Source: an uncultured Flavobacteriaceae bacterium
GTDB taxonomy: Bacteria; Bacteroidota; Bacteroidia; Flavobacteriales; Flavobacteriaceae
Direction of reading: 5' to 3'
DNA: 64,000 bases
Assembly: GCA_947494695.1 (NCBI GenBank)
Contig: CANLWB010000005.1
Span: forward strand, 186,001-250,000
Part shown: in pieces, positions 9,501 to 17,141 of the stretch
How the letters are laid out: every line of letters begins with the position of its first letter
Position numbering within the stretch: position 1 is the first letter of the stretch
Position numbers and translations under genes: made by a program
The notes under the pieces: model-generated
What the model was told of the DNA's origin: nothing
Seen by the model: only the letters and a program-made list of their open reading frames with translations
Database searches by the model: none

Positions 9501-11000
9501 TAGGGTAAATCCAGAAACGGTTTCATTAGTTGCTTGTGGGTATCCGGTGTTTAAAGGCATTGCATAATGGTCGCCTCCAAAAATCACATAAGCCTCTCCA
9601 GTTCTCCCTGTGCTTAAATAAGGGTTTCCAACAATAAAATCTGAAATACCATCACCATTAATATCACCACCACCGCTTACAGGTCTTCCTATATTAGAGC
9701 CTCTAAACCCTTCTATTACAAAACCATTCATTCCATTTAGAGTTGTCTCATCAATGGGATTTGGAAAACCCGTTGTACTTCCAAAAACAACAAAAGCTCT
9801 TCTGCTATTCTCATAAACCGATATAAAATCATTAATACCATCTTGGTTGACGTCTCCAATAGAAGCTGAAACCAATGCACCTGGTAAAACAAAACCATAG
9901 GTACCATCTTCAATGCTACTTAAAGGAATATGAGCAGGAAAAAGGTCTGTTGGTTCCTTTCCAAAAATAGCAGCCTTTTCCGAAAAAAAATCATCGATCC
10001 CATCATTATTAATATCGCCTAAAGTTCCAGTAAAAGCAAGAAAATCGCCCTCAGAGTGATCAACAGTAAAACCTTCAGTAACCGTCATCGTTTCCAGGTC
10101 TAATTCTGGTGGGAAAGAACGCCTGCCATAAACCAAATGAGTCCGCTCTAAAGCGGAACCAGAACTACTAGACCAATCACCTATATTAATATCATTAATC
10201 CCATCATTATTAACATCGCCTGCTGCTCCTGCTAAAAACGCTGGAATTCCTGAACGCGAATATCTTCGGATACTAAAACCGTTTACACCATTTAACCAAG
10301 AACTGTTAATAGTTGCAGGAAAATCTGTAGATTGACCAAATATAACCCATGCTGCGCTTCCTGACCTACTTAATATAAAATCACTAATGTCATCGTCATT
10401 TATATCCCCAAGGGCACCTACCTCATTTGTTGTTCTTGCTCCTTGAATGAGAAAGCCATTTATACCATCTGCATAATCCATATTAAACGCTGCATTAAAA
10501 GGCGTTGTTTTTCCGTAAATGACCATCGTGGTTCCAGAATAGACTATTGCTAAGTCGTCAATGCCGTCTCCGTTAATATCTCCTAAGCCTTCAACCGACT
10601 TCCCCATACGTGTACTCCCAACTAGTCCTTCAACAGCAAAACCATTTGTACCATTAAGCGTATTAATATCAAATGCAGCCGAAAAAGCAGTATTAGTTCC
10701 AAAAATAATATATGCCGCTCCAGCTAGATTTAACCCGTCTATGTCTGCGCTACCAACTCCAATTGCAATATCCTCTAAGCCGTCATTGTTAATATCTCCA
10801 ATAAATTTAGTTTCTGCTCCGAATTGAGATTCTGGATCAATGCCAGGAATAATAAAACCGTTTGTGCCGTTTAGAGTTGTTATATCAAAATTTGCAGGGT
10901 AAAGTTGTTGTCCCCAAATACCATTATTATATGTTAAATTTAATATAATAAGAAGTATTCCAAATTTAATCCCCCTAAGATGTTCTTTTATACTATCCAT
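6555..11000 (-). CDS. Giant secreted FG-GAP / HYR-like repeat protein with T9SS type B sorting domain
   Basis: The 1481-residue protein has four parts. After a signal peptide (ends IWGQ), residues about 33-480 hold seven FG-GAP/integrin-alpha-like repeats, each with a calcium-loop motif of DxNxDGxxD type (for example GDINGDGIDDLAI). A fibronectin-like linker follows. Then come nine HYR-like immunoglobulin-fold modules of about 78 residues, each with PxxxC and TDNC cysteines, of which modules 4-8 are nearly identical. A last Ig-like domain precedes the type B sorting signal (FSPDGDGINEYWEI to the C-terminal FLVLKR). It should be exported by T9SS and held on the surface as an adhesin-like stalk with a beta-propeller head. 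The partner PorP/SprF gene follows after 3 bp. No enzymatic domain is visible. Confidence 0.93.
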   Translation of the reverse strand: MDSIKEHLRGIKFGILLIILNLTYNNGIWGQQLYPANFDITTLNGTNGFIIPGIDPESQFGAETKFIGDINNDGLEDIAIGVGSADIDGLNLAGAAYIIFGTNTAFSAAFDINTLNGTNGFAVEGLVGSTRMGKSVEGLGDINGDGIDDLAIVYSGTTMVIYGKTTPFNAAFNMDYADGINGFLIQGARTTNEVGALGDINDDDISDFILSRSGSAAWVIFGQSTDFPATINSSWLNGVNGFSIRRYSRSGIPAFLAGAAGDVNNDGINDINIGDWSSSSGSALERTHLVYGRRSFPPELDLETMTVTEGFTVDHSEGDFLAFTGTLGDINNDGIDDFFSEKAAIFGKEPTDLFPAHIPLSSIEDGTYGFVLPGALVSASIGDVNQDGINDFISVYENSRRAFVVFGSTTGFPNPIDETTLNGMNGFVIEGFRGSNIGRPVSGGGDINGDGISDFIVGNPYLSTGRTGEAYVIFGGDHYAMPLNTGYPQATNETVSGFTLRVNGPETGTIHYAILPGNFGGTMDHDAIRNATGTVTSGNFLMDIANTDIDEVISSLTAGTTYDVYLFLEDATGNQGEIYHINDVTTLSSSDTTPPTITCPPDQVLACGDPVPNYIPLLTVTDDIDTSIDVTQDPGPGSKFYDGMTITFTATDDATNSNSCSIQINASGTDTEAPTFNCPSSLTLPCGATIPNYALDPMMNLADNCSETIRWSQTPAEGSTFYDGIEIMVTYTDESGNSDTCVFNVTASTPDVEAPIVTCPATQYLNCGDLIPDYSSLLSVTDNCSATVSYRQDPAAGTVFTGDVRVTAFVEDPSGNGNSCSFLVEANPDTDPPTFSCIADQSLSCGTVVPDYTGLMTVTDNCDASPRITQNPAVGSAFTDGMEVIMTVSDASGNSDTCRFTINKSPDTAPPTFSCIADQSLSCGTVVPDYTGLMTVTDNCDASPRITQTPAVGSAFTDGMEIIMTVSDASGNSDTCRFTINESPDTSPPTFSCIPDQSLSCSTVVPNYTGLMTVTDNCDASPRITQTPAVGSAFTDGMEIIMTVSDASGNSDTCRFTINESPDTSPPTFSCIPDQSSSCSAVVPDYTGLMTVTDNCDASPRITQTPAAGSAFTDGMEVIMTVSDASGNSDTCRFTINESPDTAPPTFSCIADQSLSCGAVVPDYIGLMTVTDNCDASPRITQTPAVGSPFTDGMEVIMTVSDASGNSDTCRFTINESPDVEDPVITTCLDDQNLATGSTLPDYTTRIAASDNCDSDLEITQSPRAGTAFIANTTLVITVTDDYGNTAACDFEIVIDRVDPIVCTIDAGENLEIVERQATQLNAIISASNPGTLQWSPSEGLSHTTIANPIANPTETTTYTLRFTNDEGCIAEDTITVFVTPLEADETKYGFSPDGDGINEYWEIDGIDNYPNNKVLIYNRWGDLVFEATGYNNTSKAFRGIANRKRNLGADILPEGTYFFHIKIDGTHHLKKETGFLVLKR
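7350..8519 (-). repeat. Five near-identical 234-bp tandem repeats coding HYR-like modules 4-8
   Basis: The 10-mer cagctaaaag recurs at 7555, 7789, 8023, 8257 and 8491, exactly 234 bp apart, and marks five in-frame 78-codon units. Neighbouring units differ by only a few bases, whereas modules 1-3 and 9 of the same gene share only the fold. The contrast points to recent unequal recombination or gene conversion and makes copy number likely to vary between strains. Confidence 0.95.
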
Positions 11001-11026
11001 AATTTAAACAATAGTTTATTGAGGGA

Positions 11027-11034
11027 CAAAGCTA
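11027..11034 (-). promoter_or_regulatory. Candidate -7 box (TAGCTTTG) for the FG-GAP/HYR gene
   Basis: On the minus strand TAGCTTTG matches the Bacteroidetes -7 consensus TAnnTTTG and lies about 27 bp before the ATG. No perfect TTG sits at the usual spacing upstream, so only the -7 half is supported. Confidence 0.4.
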
Positions 11035-11583
11035 TTAATGAAGATGTTAAGCTGAATCATTATAAATGGGGATTTTTTATTTGAATACAGTACCCTATTT
11101 TCGTGGGTGTTAAAAACGGTTTTTTTTTTCTTAATAGTTTTGTGGTGAGATTCTTTGCTTTTTATATTTCATTAAAAAATAACAAACAAAACAAGTATCA
11201 ACCCTTTAAAATCAATGAAATTATGATCTGGTGAATCACATTAATTTATTTGGCATTATTGCTATTTAAATAAACATGAAAGAACTTCTGGAAAGATTCA
11301 AGCCTATCAATGTTGTATTGAATTTGTTTTTTGAAGATTAATTTCCCTGCTTTAATTTTATGTTCAATAATTCATTTTATATTATATGCGAAGCAACATA
11401 AATACAAGAAAGTAAAATAGTGTTATTAGAGATTATTTAACGAATTCTTTTTAGATAGGAAGCAAAGAATGGAAATAGTTTTTAAGTTTTACTCTATCTA
11501 TTGCTCTGATTTTTAACGATACACGGCATCGATATCTGAGAAATATCAAGAAATATACGAATCGTTAATATTTTAAGTAAGTA
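11035..11583. other. Intergenic, no supported gene
   Basis: This AT-rich gap of about 550 bp contains only short frames; the most gene-like is a 21-codon ATG frame at 11276-11341 with no recognised relative. I see no terminator hairpin, tRNA or repeat. It separates two minus-strand transcription units, so it should hold the upstream signals of the FG-GAP/HYR gene. Confidence 0.5.
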
Positions 11584-12552
11584 TCACTTTACCATACAAA
11601 CAGAGTTTACATGCCCATCCCCATCATATTCTTTAACACTATTGTTAGGGTCTACAATCCATTTTCCATCAACGATAAACTTATAATGGTGTTTTCCCCC
11701 AGATAAGGGGATAACGTATTTCCATCCGTATTCCTTTTTATGCATTACAAATTCATGTTCGTTCCAGTCATTGAAGGATCCTGCAAGGATGACATTTTTT
11801 GCATGGGTATAACCCCGAAGCTTAAAAGTTGTATATTTTTTTATATCTATAACCGAATTATACTCATGGAATTCATTTTGTACTTTGAATGGATTATTAG
11901 GGTCCTCTATCCAGTGTCCGTCAACGATAAAGCGGTATTGATACATTCCAGGTCTAATTTTTAAGGTTAATTCCCAGCCATCATTAACCTTATTCATTTT
12001 AAAGCGTGATTCGTCCCATTTATTAAACGATCCTGCCAGAATTACTCTTTTGGCATCCTTATACCCATTTAATTTAAAATAGGCATTACCGTCTTCTTTA
12101 GGGTAGGCGGTGTACATTTTTAAATTGTATATATTGCGAAGTTTAACACCATTTTTTATTGCTTTAGAGACATTTGGGTCGTGTTTTGAAGGCTCTGCCC
12201 AATAGGCATTATTAACAACAAATTTAAACTCCCAGGAGAATTCATCGGTAAAATCGTCAATATGCTTTTTAAGTTCGTAAACGAATCCACCAACTTTTTT
12301 CATGTTCCAGTGCTCTCTGGACCATAGATTAAATTCTCCAGAAACAGCAACGCTTTCAATATTAAAATCATCGAAATCGTGAATTTGGCCAGTATGTTCT
12401 AAGGTAAACTTCGAATAATCCCGAACGTCAAAAGTAAATACCACAGAGTCACCTTGTATTTTATAACCTTTGGCCATATCGTTTTGTCCAAACGAATAAA
12501 AGCTTATAAATACAAAAACCAAATAGTTTGTATATAATATTAGTTGTTTCAC
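11584..12552 (-). CDS. Secreted protein with three CBM48/AMPK-like glycogen-binding modules
   Basis: The 322-residue protein has a signal peptide (ends YSFGQ) and three E-set modules of the isoamylase-N/AMPK glycogen-binding type, at roughly residues 55-130, 150-230 and 240-322. The second and third are clear paralogues: each has a VILAGSFN(K/D)W strand-turn, a Y(R/K)FIVDG(H/K)W strand and an (E/V)DPNN loop. The first is more divergent (VAVSGEFNLW). No catalytic domain is attached, so it is a pure carbohydrate-binding or structural protein. The start is GTG inside a GTGA overlap with the stop of the upstream aspartyl-protease-like gene, so the two are translationally coupled. The ligand is unknown; alpha-glucan is the family precedent. 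Confidence 0.88.
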   Translation of the reverse strand: MKQLILYTNYLVFVFISFYSFGQNDMAKGYKIQGDSVVFTFDVRDYSKFTLEHTGQIHDFDDFNIESVAVSGEFNLWSREHWNMKKVGGFVYELKKHIDDFTDEFSWEFKFVVNNAYWAEPSKHDPNVSKAIKNGVKLRNIYNLKMYTAYPKEDGNAYFKLNGYKDAKRVILAGSFNKWDESRFKMNKVNDGWELTLKIRPGMYQYRFIVDGHWIEDPNNPFKVQNEFHEYNSVIDIKKYTTFKLRGYTHAKNVILAGSFNDWNEHEFVMHKKEYGWKYVIPLSGGKHHYKFIVDGKWIVDPNNSVKEYDGDGHVNSVCMVK

Positions 12553-13514
12553 TCTAAACTTAATGGATAATCTATAAAATATAGTTTTTCTTTTTGATAA
12601 TTAATAATGGTTCTTTTCTGTGCAAAAAACTCGTATCCCAAAATTCCATCCAATTGAGAGCCAAAGGCCTCATTCATTTTTCCAAGATTGGTGAGAATTG
12701 TGAGCATGGGACCAAAGTACACAGTTTCACTCAATTTAACACGATGTAATTTCCCTGCCAAAACTCTTATTTTTTTGTTACCAATACCCGATAAAGTCAG
12801 TCGTCTTTTTGGGAAATAGTACTTTAAAGCTTTCTTATTGATACTCTTATTAATCTGGTTAAATTCTGCTGCCGTATCGATTCCAAGCCTAACCTTTTGA
12901 TTATTTACAGTGCCATTTACAATAATAGTATGTCTTTTTAACTTAAAGTTTAGACTGTCCGTAATTTTTTCTAAATATACGTTATTGTTCAGTGGGTTGC
13001 CAAAGCGATCAACCTTTGTTAAGGTTATTTGGTTTAAGTACAAGTCTACAAAAACTTCATAGTCTTTTAAGATGTCATAACCAATAATACCTAAAAGCCT
13101 AACTTTTTTACTCTTTTCGATATGAGATAAATCAATAACCATGGACTTTTTGTTATGAAGTCTCAAATTTTCAAGGGCAAACTTTTTGATGTTTCGTTTA
13201 TAGGGATTATCAATAGATTGAAGAATACCAGCAGTCGTTCTATTTATTCTCTGATGCGTATAAAACTTTGAAAAATGGACCTTATTTAAAACCATGACTT
13301 CAGAACCAGTGTCAATAATAAAGTTTCCTTTTTTATCTAAAAGTTCGGCTTCAACAACAATTAAATGATCAACGAGTTTAAAAGGAATTCTAGTGGTATA
13401 ATTATTTATAACTTCTGCTTTCGGAAAGAAAATAGGGGTCGTGGTAGTATTATCTGCGTGAATCAGATTCATACTAAAAGCCAGAATTAATATAAACTTT
13501 AATTGTCTTAGCAT
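12549..13514 (-). CDS. Secreted retropepsin-like aspartyl protease with two catalytic-type half-domains
   Basis: The 321-residue protein has a signal peptide (ends LIHA). It contains two copies of a retropepsin-like half: FIIDTGSEVMVLN near residue 65 followed by LGIIGYDILK, and LGIDTAAEFNQIN near residue 205 followed by LDGILGYEFF. Both halves therefore keep a D-T dyad and the hydrophobic-G motif. The second reads DTA instead of DTG, so one chain may fold like pepsin from two unequal halves. Members of this family (Asp_protease_2-like) are common in Bacteroidetes and mostly uncharacterised. It is the first gene of a two-gene operon with the CBM48-like protein, which suggests a shared envelope role. 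Confidence 0.85.
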   Translation of the reverse strand: MLRQLKFILILAFSMNLIHADNTTTTPIFFPKAEVINNYTTRIPFKLVDHLIVVEAELLDKKGNFIIDTGSEVMVLNKVHFSKFYTHQRINRTTAGILQSIDNPYKRNIKKFALENLRLHNKKSMVIDLSHIEKSKKVRLLGIIGYDILKDYEVFVDLYLNQITLTKVDRFGNPLNNNVYLEKITDSLNFKLKRHTIIVNGTVNNQKVRLGIDTAAEFNQINKSINKKALKYYFPKRRLTLSGIGNKKIRVLAGKLHRVKLSETVYFGPMLTILTNLGKMNEAFGSQLDGILGYEFFAQKRTIINYQKEKLYFIDYPLSLE

Positions 13515-13682
13515 ATTATTAAGACTAAAATAAATAGGAATTGTTACAAAATCTACTGATAAATAGCTATTTAATACAGTTTCATTTAGGGTAAAAAAAG
13601 GAGACTTAAGAAAAGGTATTTTAGGCTTTTTATACCAAAAAATAATAAGTTACCTTGCAAAAAATAATGTAAGGTAATTATT

Positions 13683-14303
13683 ATGGCCGATTTTTATAGA
13701 ATATATGAAGAAAACCCAAACCCGAGAGAGATTGATAGGGTAGTAGCGGTTCTAAAGCGAGGCGGTCTTATTATTTATCCAACAGATACGGTTTATGGTT
13801 TAGGTTGCGATATTACTAACATAAAAGCTCTTGAACGGGTTGCCAGAATTAAGGGAGTTAAACTGGAAAAGGCTAACTTTTCATTTATTTGTCATGATTT
13901 GAGTAATTTGAGTGATTACGTTAAACAAATTGATACATCTAAGTTTAAGATTTTAAAAAGAGCACTTCCTGGACCTTATACGTTTATTCTTCCCGGATCT
14001 AAAACTTTGCCCAATCCTTTTAAAAAAAGAAAAACAGTTGGAATTAGAGTACCAGATAATAATATTGCTTTAGAGATTGTAAAGCAATTAGGGAACCCTA
14101 TAATTTCAACATCCATTCGTGATGATGATGAAGTTATCGAATATACTACGGATCCTGAACTTATTCTTGAAAAATGGGATAATCTGGTCGATCTTGTTAT
14201 AGATGGTGGTTACGGAGATAATGAAGCCTCGACGGTAGTCGATTTATCAGAAGATGCCCCCAGTATTATAAGGCAAGGTAAGGGGCATTTGGAGATTTTT
14301 TAG
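13683..14303 (+). CDS. L-threonylcarbamoyladenylate synthase (Sua5/YrdC/YwlC family)
   Basis: The 206-residue protein has the YrdC fold, with KRGGLIIYPTDTVYGLGCD near residue 27, the KRxKTVGIRVPD strand, STSIR, and ASTVVDLS near the end. The enzyme makes threonylcarbamoyl-AMP from threonine, bicarbonate and ATP for the t6A37 modification of tRNA. The length fits the single-domain YrdC/TsaC type, without the C-terminal Sua5 domain. It stands alone on the plus strand between two minus-strand operons; its ATG follows a 168-bp AT-rich gap. Confidence 0.93.
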   Translation: MADFYRIYEENPNPREIDRVVAVLKRGGLIIYPTDTVYGLGCDITNIKALERVARIKGVKLEKANFSFICHDLSNLSDYVKQIDTSKFKILKRALPGPYTFILPGSKTLPNPFKKRKTVGIRVPDNNIALEIVKQLGNPIISTSIRDDDEVIEYTTDPELILEKWDNLVDLVIDGGYGDNEASTVVDLSEDAPSIIRQGKGHLEIF

Positions 14304-14496
14304 ATAAAGACCTGCTTCAAGACAGGTGTTTTTGATAGATTAATGACACCCTAGAGATATCTTAAATCCTGGAACCGCAAAGAAAAGTAACCCTTGAAAA
14401 AAAGCAGTTTCTTAAACAACTTTTGATTCTGATCCAGAATTTATTGATTCAGGAATTAATTCTCCTATAAAAGAATTTATTAAAATTGAAGAGGTA

Positions 14497-14532
14497 TAAA
14501 AAAAGCCCAACCAAAAGGTTGAGCTTTTTTTA
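14497..14532. terminator. Bidirectional rho-independent terminator
   Basis: An AGCCCAACC / GGTTGAGCT stem with one mismatch and an AAAA loop is flanked by a run of A on the left and a run of T on the right. It can serve the OmpA-family gene on the minus strand (stop at 14549) and the Sua5/YrdC gene on the plus strand. Confidence 0.8.
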
Positions 14533-14548
14533 TAATTTTTGAAGCTTA

Positions 14549-15385
14549 TTAGTTTCCAGCTTCTAAGTTTTTCATTTCTTTTTCGATCATGTCGTAGAAC
14601 TGATCGATTTTTGGAAGTACCACAACACGTGTGCGTCTGTTTGTTGCTCTGTTTTCTTTAGAGTTATTATCTACTAAAGGCACATAAGAACTACGTCCTG
14701 CTGCGATTAACTGTCCTGGGTTAACACCAAGATCTTGTAATACTCTAATAATAGAGGTAGAACGTTTAACACTTAAATCCCAGTTATCTAATAATGGAGC
14801 CTTTTTATAAGGTACATTATCTGTATGACCTTCAATCATACATTCGAAATCAGGCTTGCTGTTTACAACCTTGGCAACTTTAGCAAGTACGTCTCTTGCT
14901 TTAGAAGTTACATTATAGCTACCACTTTTAAATAATAATTTATCGGCAATAGAAATAAATACAACACCTTTTTCAACATTCACCTCAATGTCCGGGTCAT
15001 TAATACCTACTTCTCTTTTGAAGCTAGTAACTAATGCTAAAGTAACACTGTCCTTTTTAGTAAGGGCATCCTGTAAACGTGTAATTTTTAAATCTTTTTC
15101 TTTGATGCTTTCCAGAGTCTTCTCGATGTTACTTGCACCTTTAGCAGATAATACTTGTAAGTTGTCATTACTTTTTCGTAAATCTGAAATTTGCTCTTCT
15201 AAAGCCGTTGCTCTTGCAGAGGCAGAAGCTTTATCTGCGATACAAGTATTTAACTTTAAAGTTGCTGTGTTGAGTAAATCCTGAGTCTCTTTGTGTTTAG
15301 CTTCTAAATCTGCGAATTGTTTCTTAGAAACACAAGAACTAAGTAAAAGTGTCGTAGATAAACTAAATAATAAAAGTTTTTTCAT
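14549..15385 (-). CDS. OmpA-family peptidoglycan-associated lipoprotein with coiled coil
   Basis: The 278-residue protein is a lipoprotein (lipobox LLSSC, Cys18). A long coiled coil rich in Ala, Lys and Glu spans about residues 22-110, and an OmpA-like peptidoglycan-binding domain spans about residues 140-262. The domain shows LFKSGSYNVTSKA, the GHTDN loop, the LSVKRST helix and NRATNRRTRVVV. It probably ties the outer membrane to peptidoglycan. A flavobacterial promoter is well matched upstream (15435-15463) and a terminator follows, so the gene looks monocistronic and strongly expressed. Confidence 0.93.
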   Translation of the reverse strand: MKKLLLFSLSTTLLLSSCVSKKQFADLEAKHKETQDLLNTATLKLNTCIADKASASARATALEEQISDLRKSNDNLQVLSAKGASNIEKTLESIKEKDLKITRLQDALTKKDSVTLALVTSFKREVGINDPDIEVNVEKGVVFISIADKLLFKSGSYNVTSKARDVLAKVAKVVNSKPDFECMIEGHTDNVPYKKAPLLDNWDLSVKRSTSIIRVLQDLGVNPGQLIAAGRSSYVPLVDNNSKENRATNRRTRVVVLPKIDQFYDMIEKEMKNLEAGN

Positions 15386-15434
15386 AATGTGAATATGTGA
15401 AATGCTAATTAAAATTCTTTATAAATTGATTACG

Positions 15435-15463
15435 CAAAAGTATGCAAAAAACATAAAATGCAA
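15435..15463 (-). promoter_or_regulatory. Bacteroidetes-type promoter (TTG-N18-TACTTTTG) of the OmpA-family gene
   Basis: On the minus strand a TTG (15461-15463) is followed after 18 bp by TACTTTTG (15435-15442). This matches the Bacteroidetes sigma-ABfr consensus TTG-N17-20-TAnnTTTG exactly. It leaves a leader of roughly 45 nt before the ATG at 15385. Confidence 0.8.
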
Positions 15464-15492
15464 ACAATGTTAACAAAACTTTTGCGAACTAT

Positions 15493-16482
15493 TTATAAAC
15501 TACTGTAATTGTTTTTCCTATTTACGAAATAATCAAATACTATGGATGTTCTTTGAAAATATTTTATTTTATTTCTTGTAGTTCGTCGTTGTTTTAATAG
15601 TCTTGGCAGGTTAAGATAGAATGAAAGATGAGCTTTTATTATTGAAAACATATGTTTTGGCTTAAATTCTAACAAAAACTTAATCCCTGCAATACCATCT
15701 AAAAAGAGTCTAACTATTATTAAAAATAATACGATGCCTTTAGCATTTTTAGTTAAGGTATATAGGCTGTTTCTAAAGTTTAAATATGTTTTTTTGGGGT
15801 TTATACTGCTAAGGGTAGCTCCACCTACATGATAAACCTGGGATGTGCCAATATATTTTATTTGATATCCCGCGTTTTTTGTTCTCCAACACAGATCAAT
15901 TTCTTCCATATGGGCAAAAAAATGTTCATCGAAACCATGAATGTCATTAAATACATGGCTCCTTATAAAAAAACACGCCCCGGATGCCCAGAATATTTCA
16001 AGAGCATCATTATACTGTCCCGTATCTCGTTCCAGTGTATTAAAAATACGTCCTCTACAATAAGGATATCCATATTTGTCAATAAACCCTCCGGCTGCAC
16101 CTGCGTATTCGAAATAATCTTTTCTTTTATAATCCAGTAACTTAGGCTGGATAATAGCCGTTTTCGGTTCGTTCTTAAATGTTTCAATAATAGGGGTAAG
16201 CCAGTTGGCAGAAACTTCTACATCACTGTTTAACAGGCAAAATATGTCAGTTTCTATATGTTTTAACGCATCATTATACCCTTTGGCATAACCACCATTT
16301 TCTTTATTTTGAATCGTTCTAATAAACGGATATTTGGTGTTTAAAAAAGAAACCGAATCATCAGTAGAGGCATTATCTACAACATATATAGTCGCTTCTT
16401 TTGAATGTTCTATTACAGAAGGTAAAAACGCTTCCAATAGTTTTTTTCCGTTCCAATTTAATATGACAATAGCTATTTCCAA
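15493..16482 (-). CDS. Family 2 glycosyltransferase (rhamnosyltransferase-like)
   Basis: The 329-residue protein begins with the GT-A nucleotide-sugar fold (IAIVILNWNGKKLLEAFLPSV), has YVVDNASTDDS, the acidic metal motif LLNSDVEV near residue 104, and a WASGACFFIRSHVF / MEEIDLCWR acceptor region. The C-terminus holds a hydrophobic segment (about residues 250-275) and a basic tail, suggesting membrane association. This is the dTDP-rhamnosyl-transferase-like branch of GT2; donor and acceptor are not determined. The start is TTG; the GT2 fold begins at once, so no longer form is expected. It lies upstream of the OmpA-family gene on the same strand but that gene has its own promoter. Confidence 0.9.
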   Translation of the reverse strand: MEIAIVILNWNGKKLLEAFLPSVIEHSKEATIYVVDNASTDDSVSFLNTKYPFIRTIQNKENGGYAKGYNDALKHIETDIFCLLNSDVEVSANWLTPIIETFKNEPKTAIIQPKLLDYKRKDYFEYAGAAGGFIDKYGYPYCRGRIFNTLERDTGQYNDALEIFWASGACFFIRSHVFNDIHGFDEHFFAHMEEIDLCWRTKNAGYQIKYIGTSQVYHVGGATLSSINPKKTYLNFRNSLYTLTKNAKGIVLFLIIVRLFLDGIAGIKFLLEFKPKHMFSIIKAHLSFYLNLPRLLKQRRTTRNKIKYFQRTSIVFDYFVNRKNNYSSL

Positions 16483-16550
16483 AGGTATATATAAAGATTA
16501 GTTTTTAAATTAATTTTTAGACTATATGCGTCCTAATTCTAAGCGGCTAT

Positions 16551-16997
16551 TCAATTTATATAATGAGGAAGTTCTCTTAGAAAATTATAGCGTTGGTTTT
16601 CAAAATCCATTTGGCAATAATAATGATTTAATCCGTTAGTAACCATTAAATAGGTGGCGTTTAATTCCAGATTATAACGTGCTATTTGATCGAATGTACT
16701 CTGATTAATAGTAACTCTGGGCGCCTTACATTCCACAATAAGATGTATACTCCCATCGGGTTTGAATATCACAATATCATACCGTTTTCTTAGTGAATTC
16801 ACAATAAGTTCTTTCTCAACATTGATTAAAGACTTTGGATATCCTTTGGTATCTATTAAATATTGAACACAGTTTTGACGTACCCATTCTTCGGGTTGTA
16901 AAATCACAAATTTTTTCCGAATGCTATCGAAAATAGAAACTTTATTTTCTTTATTTTTGAATCGAAACGAAAACTTCGGAAAATTGAGTTCTTGCAT
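16551..16997 (-). CDS. Stand-alone HsdR-N-terminal-like PD-(D/E)XK domain protein
   Basis: The chosen ATG at 16997 gives 148 residues starting MQELNFPKF, the usual start of this flavobacterial family; the frame stays open to 17084 but the extra residues look non-coding. The core YDIVIFKPDG...LIVECKAP supplies the D-x(n)-E-x-K residues of a PD-(D/E)XK nuclease fold as found at the N-terminus of type I restriction HsdR subunits. There is no helicase domain and no hsdM or hsdS nearby, so this is not a restriction system. It is divergent from holA (about 145 bp apart). The protein is conserved in Bacteroidetes; its function is not known. Confidence 0.85.
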   Translation of the reverse strand: MQELNFPKFSFRFKNKENKVSIFDSIRKKFVILQPEEWVRQNCVQYLIDTKGYPKSLINVEKELIVNSLRKRYDIVIFKPDGSIHLIVECKAPRVTINQSTFDQIARYNLELNATYLMVTNGLNHYYCQMDFENQRYNFLRELPHYIN

Positions 16998-17141
16998 TAA
17001 GGTCAACTGATTTTTTTCAAAGTTAAGCTTCAAAACCAAAAAAACACAATGAACGGGTTTAAATATTTTAATCCTAAACGCCATTGAAGTATCTGTTGTA
17101 TTTTGGAATTTATAGATTACAATTTGAAAATTTAAGTTAGT

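Noticed and set aside
11276-11341. A 21-codon ATG frame in the long gap before the FG-GAP/HYR gene
   Set aside because: Too short, no relative recognised, no clear signals around it.
14412-14500. A short plus-strand frame (contains DSDPEFIDSGINSP) before the terminator at 14497
   Set aside because: It begins right after a stop and has no start codon; at best a relic of a lost gene end.
16551-16997. HsdR-N-like gene considered as part of a type I restriction system
   Set aside because: There is no helicase domain and no hsdM or hsdS gene within reach.
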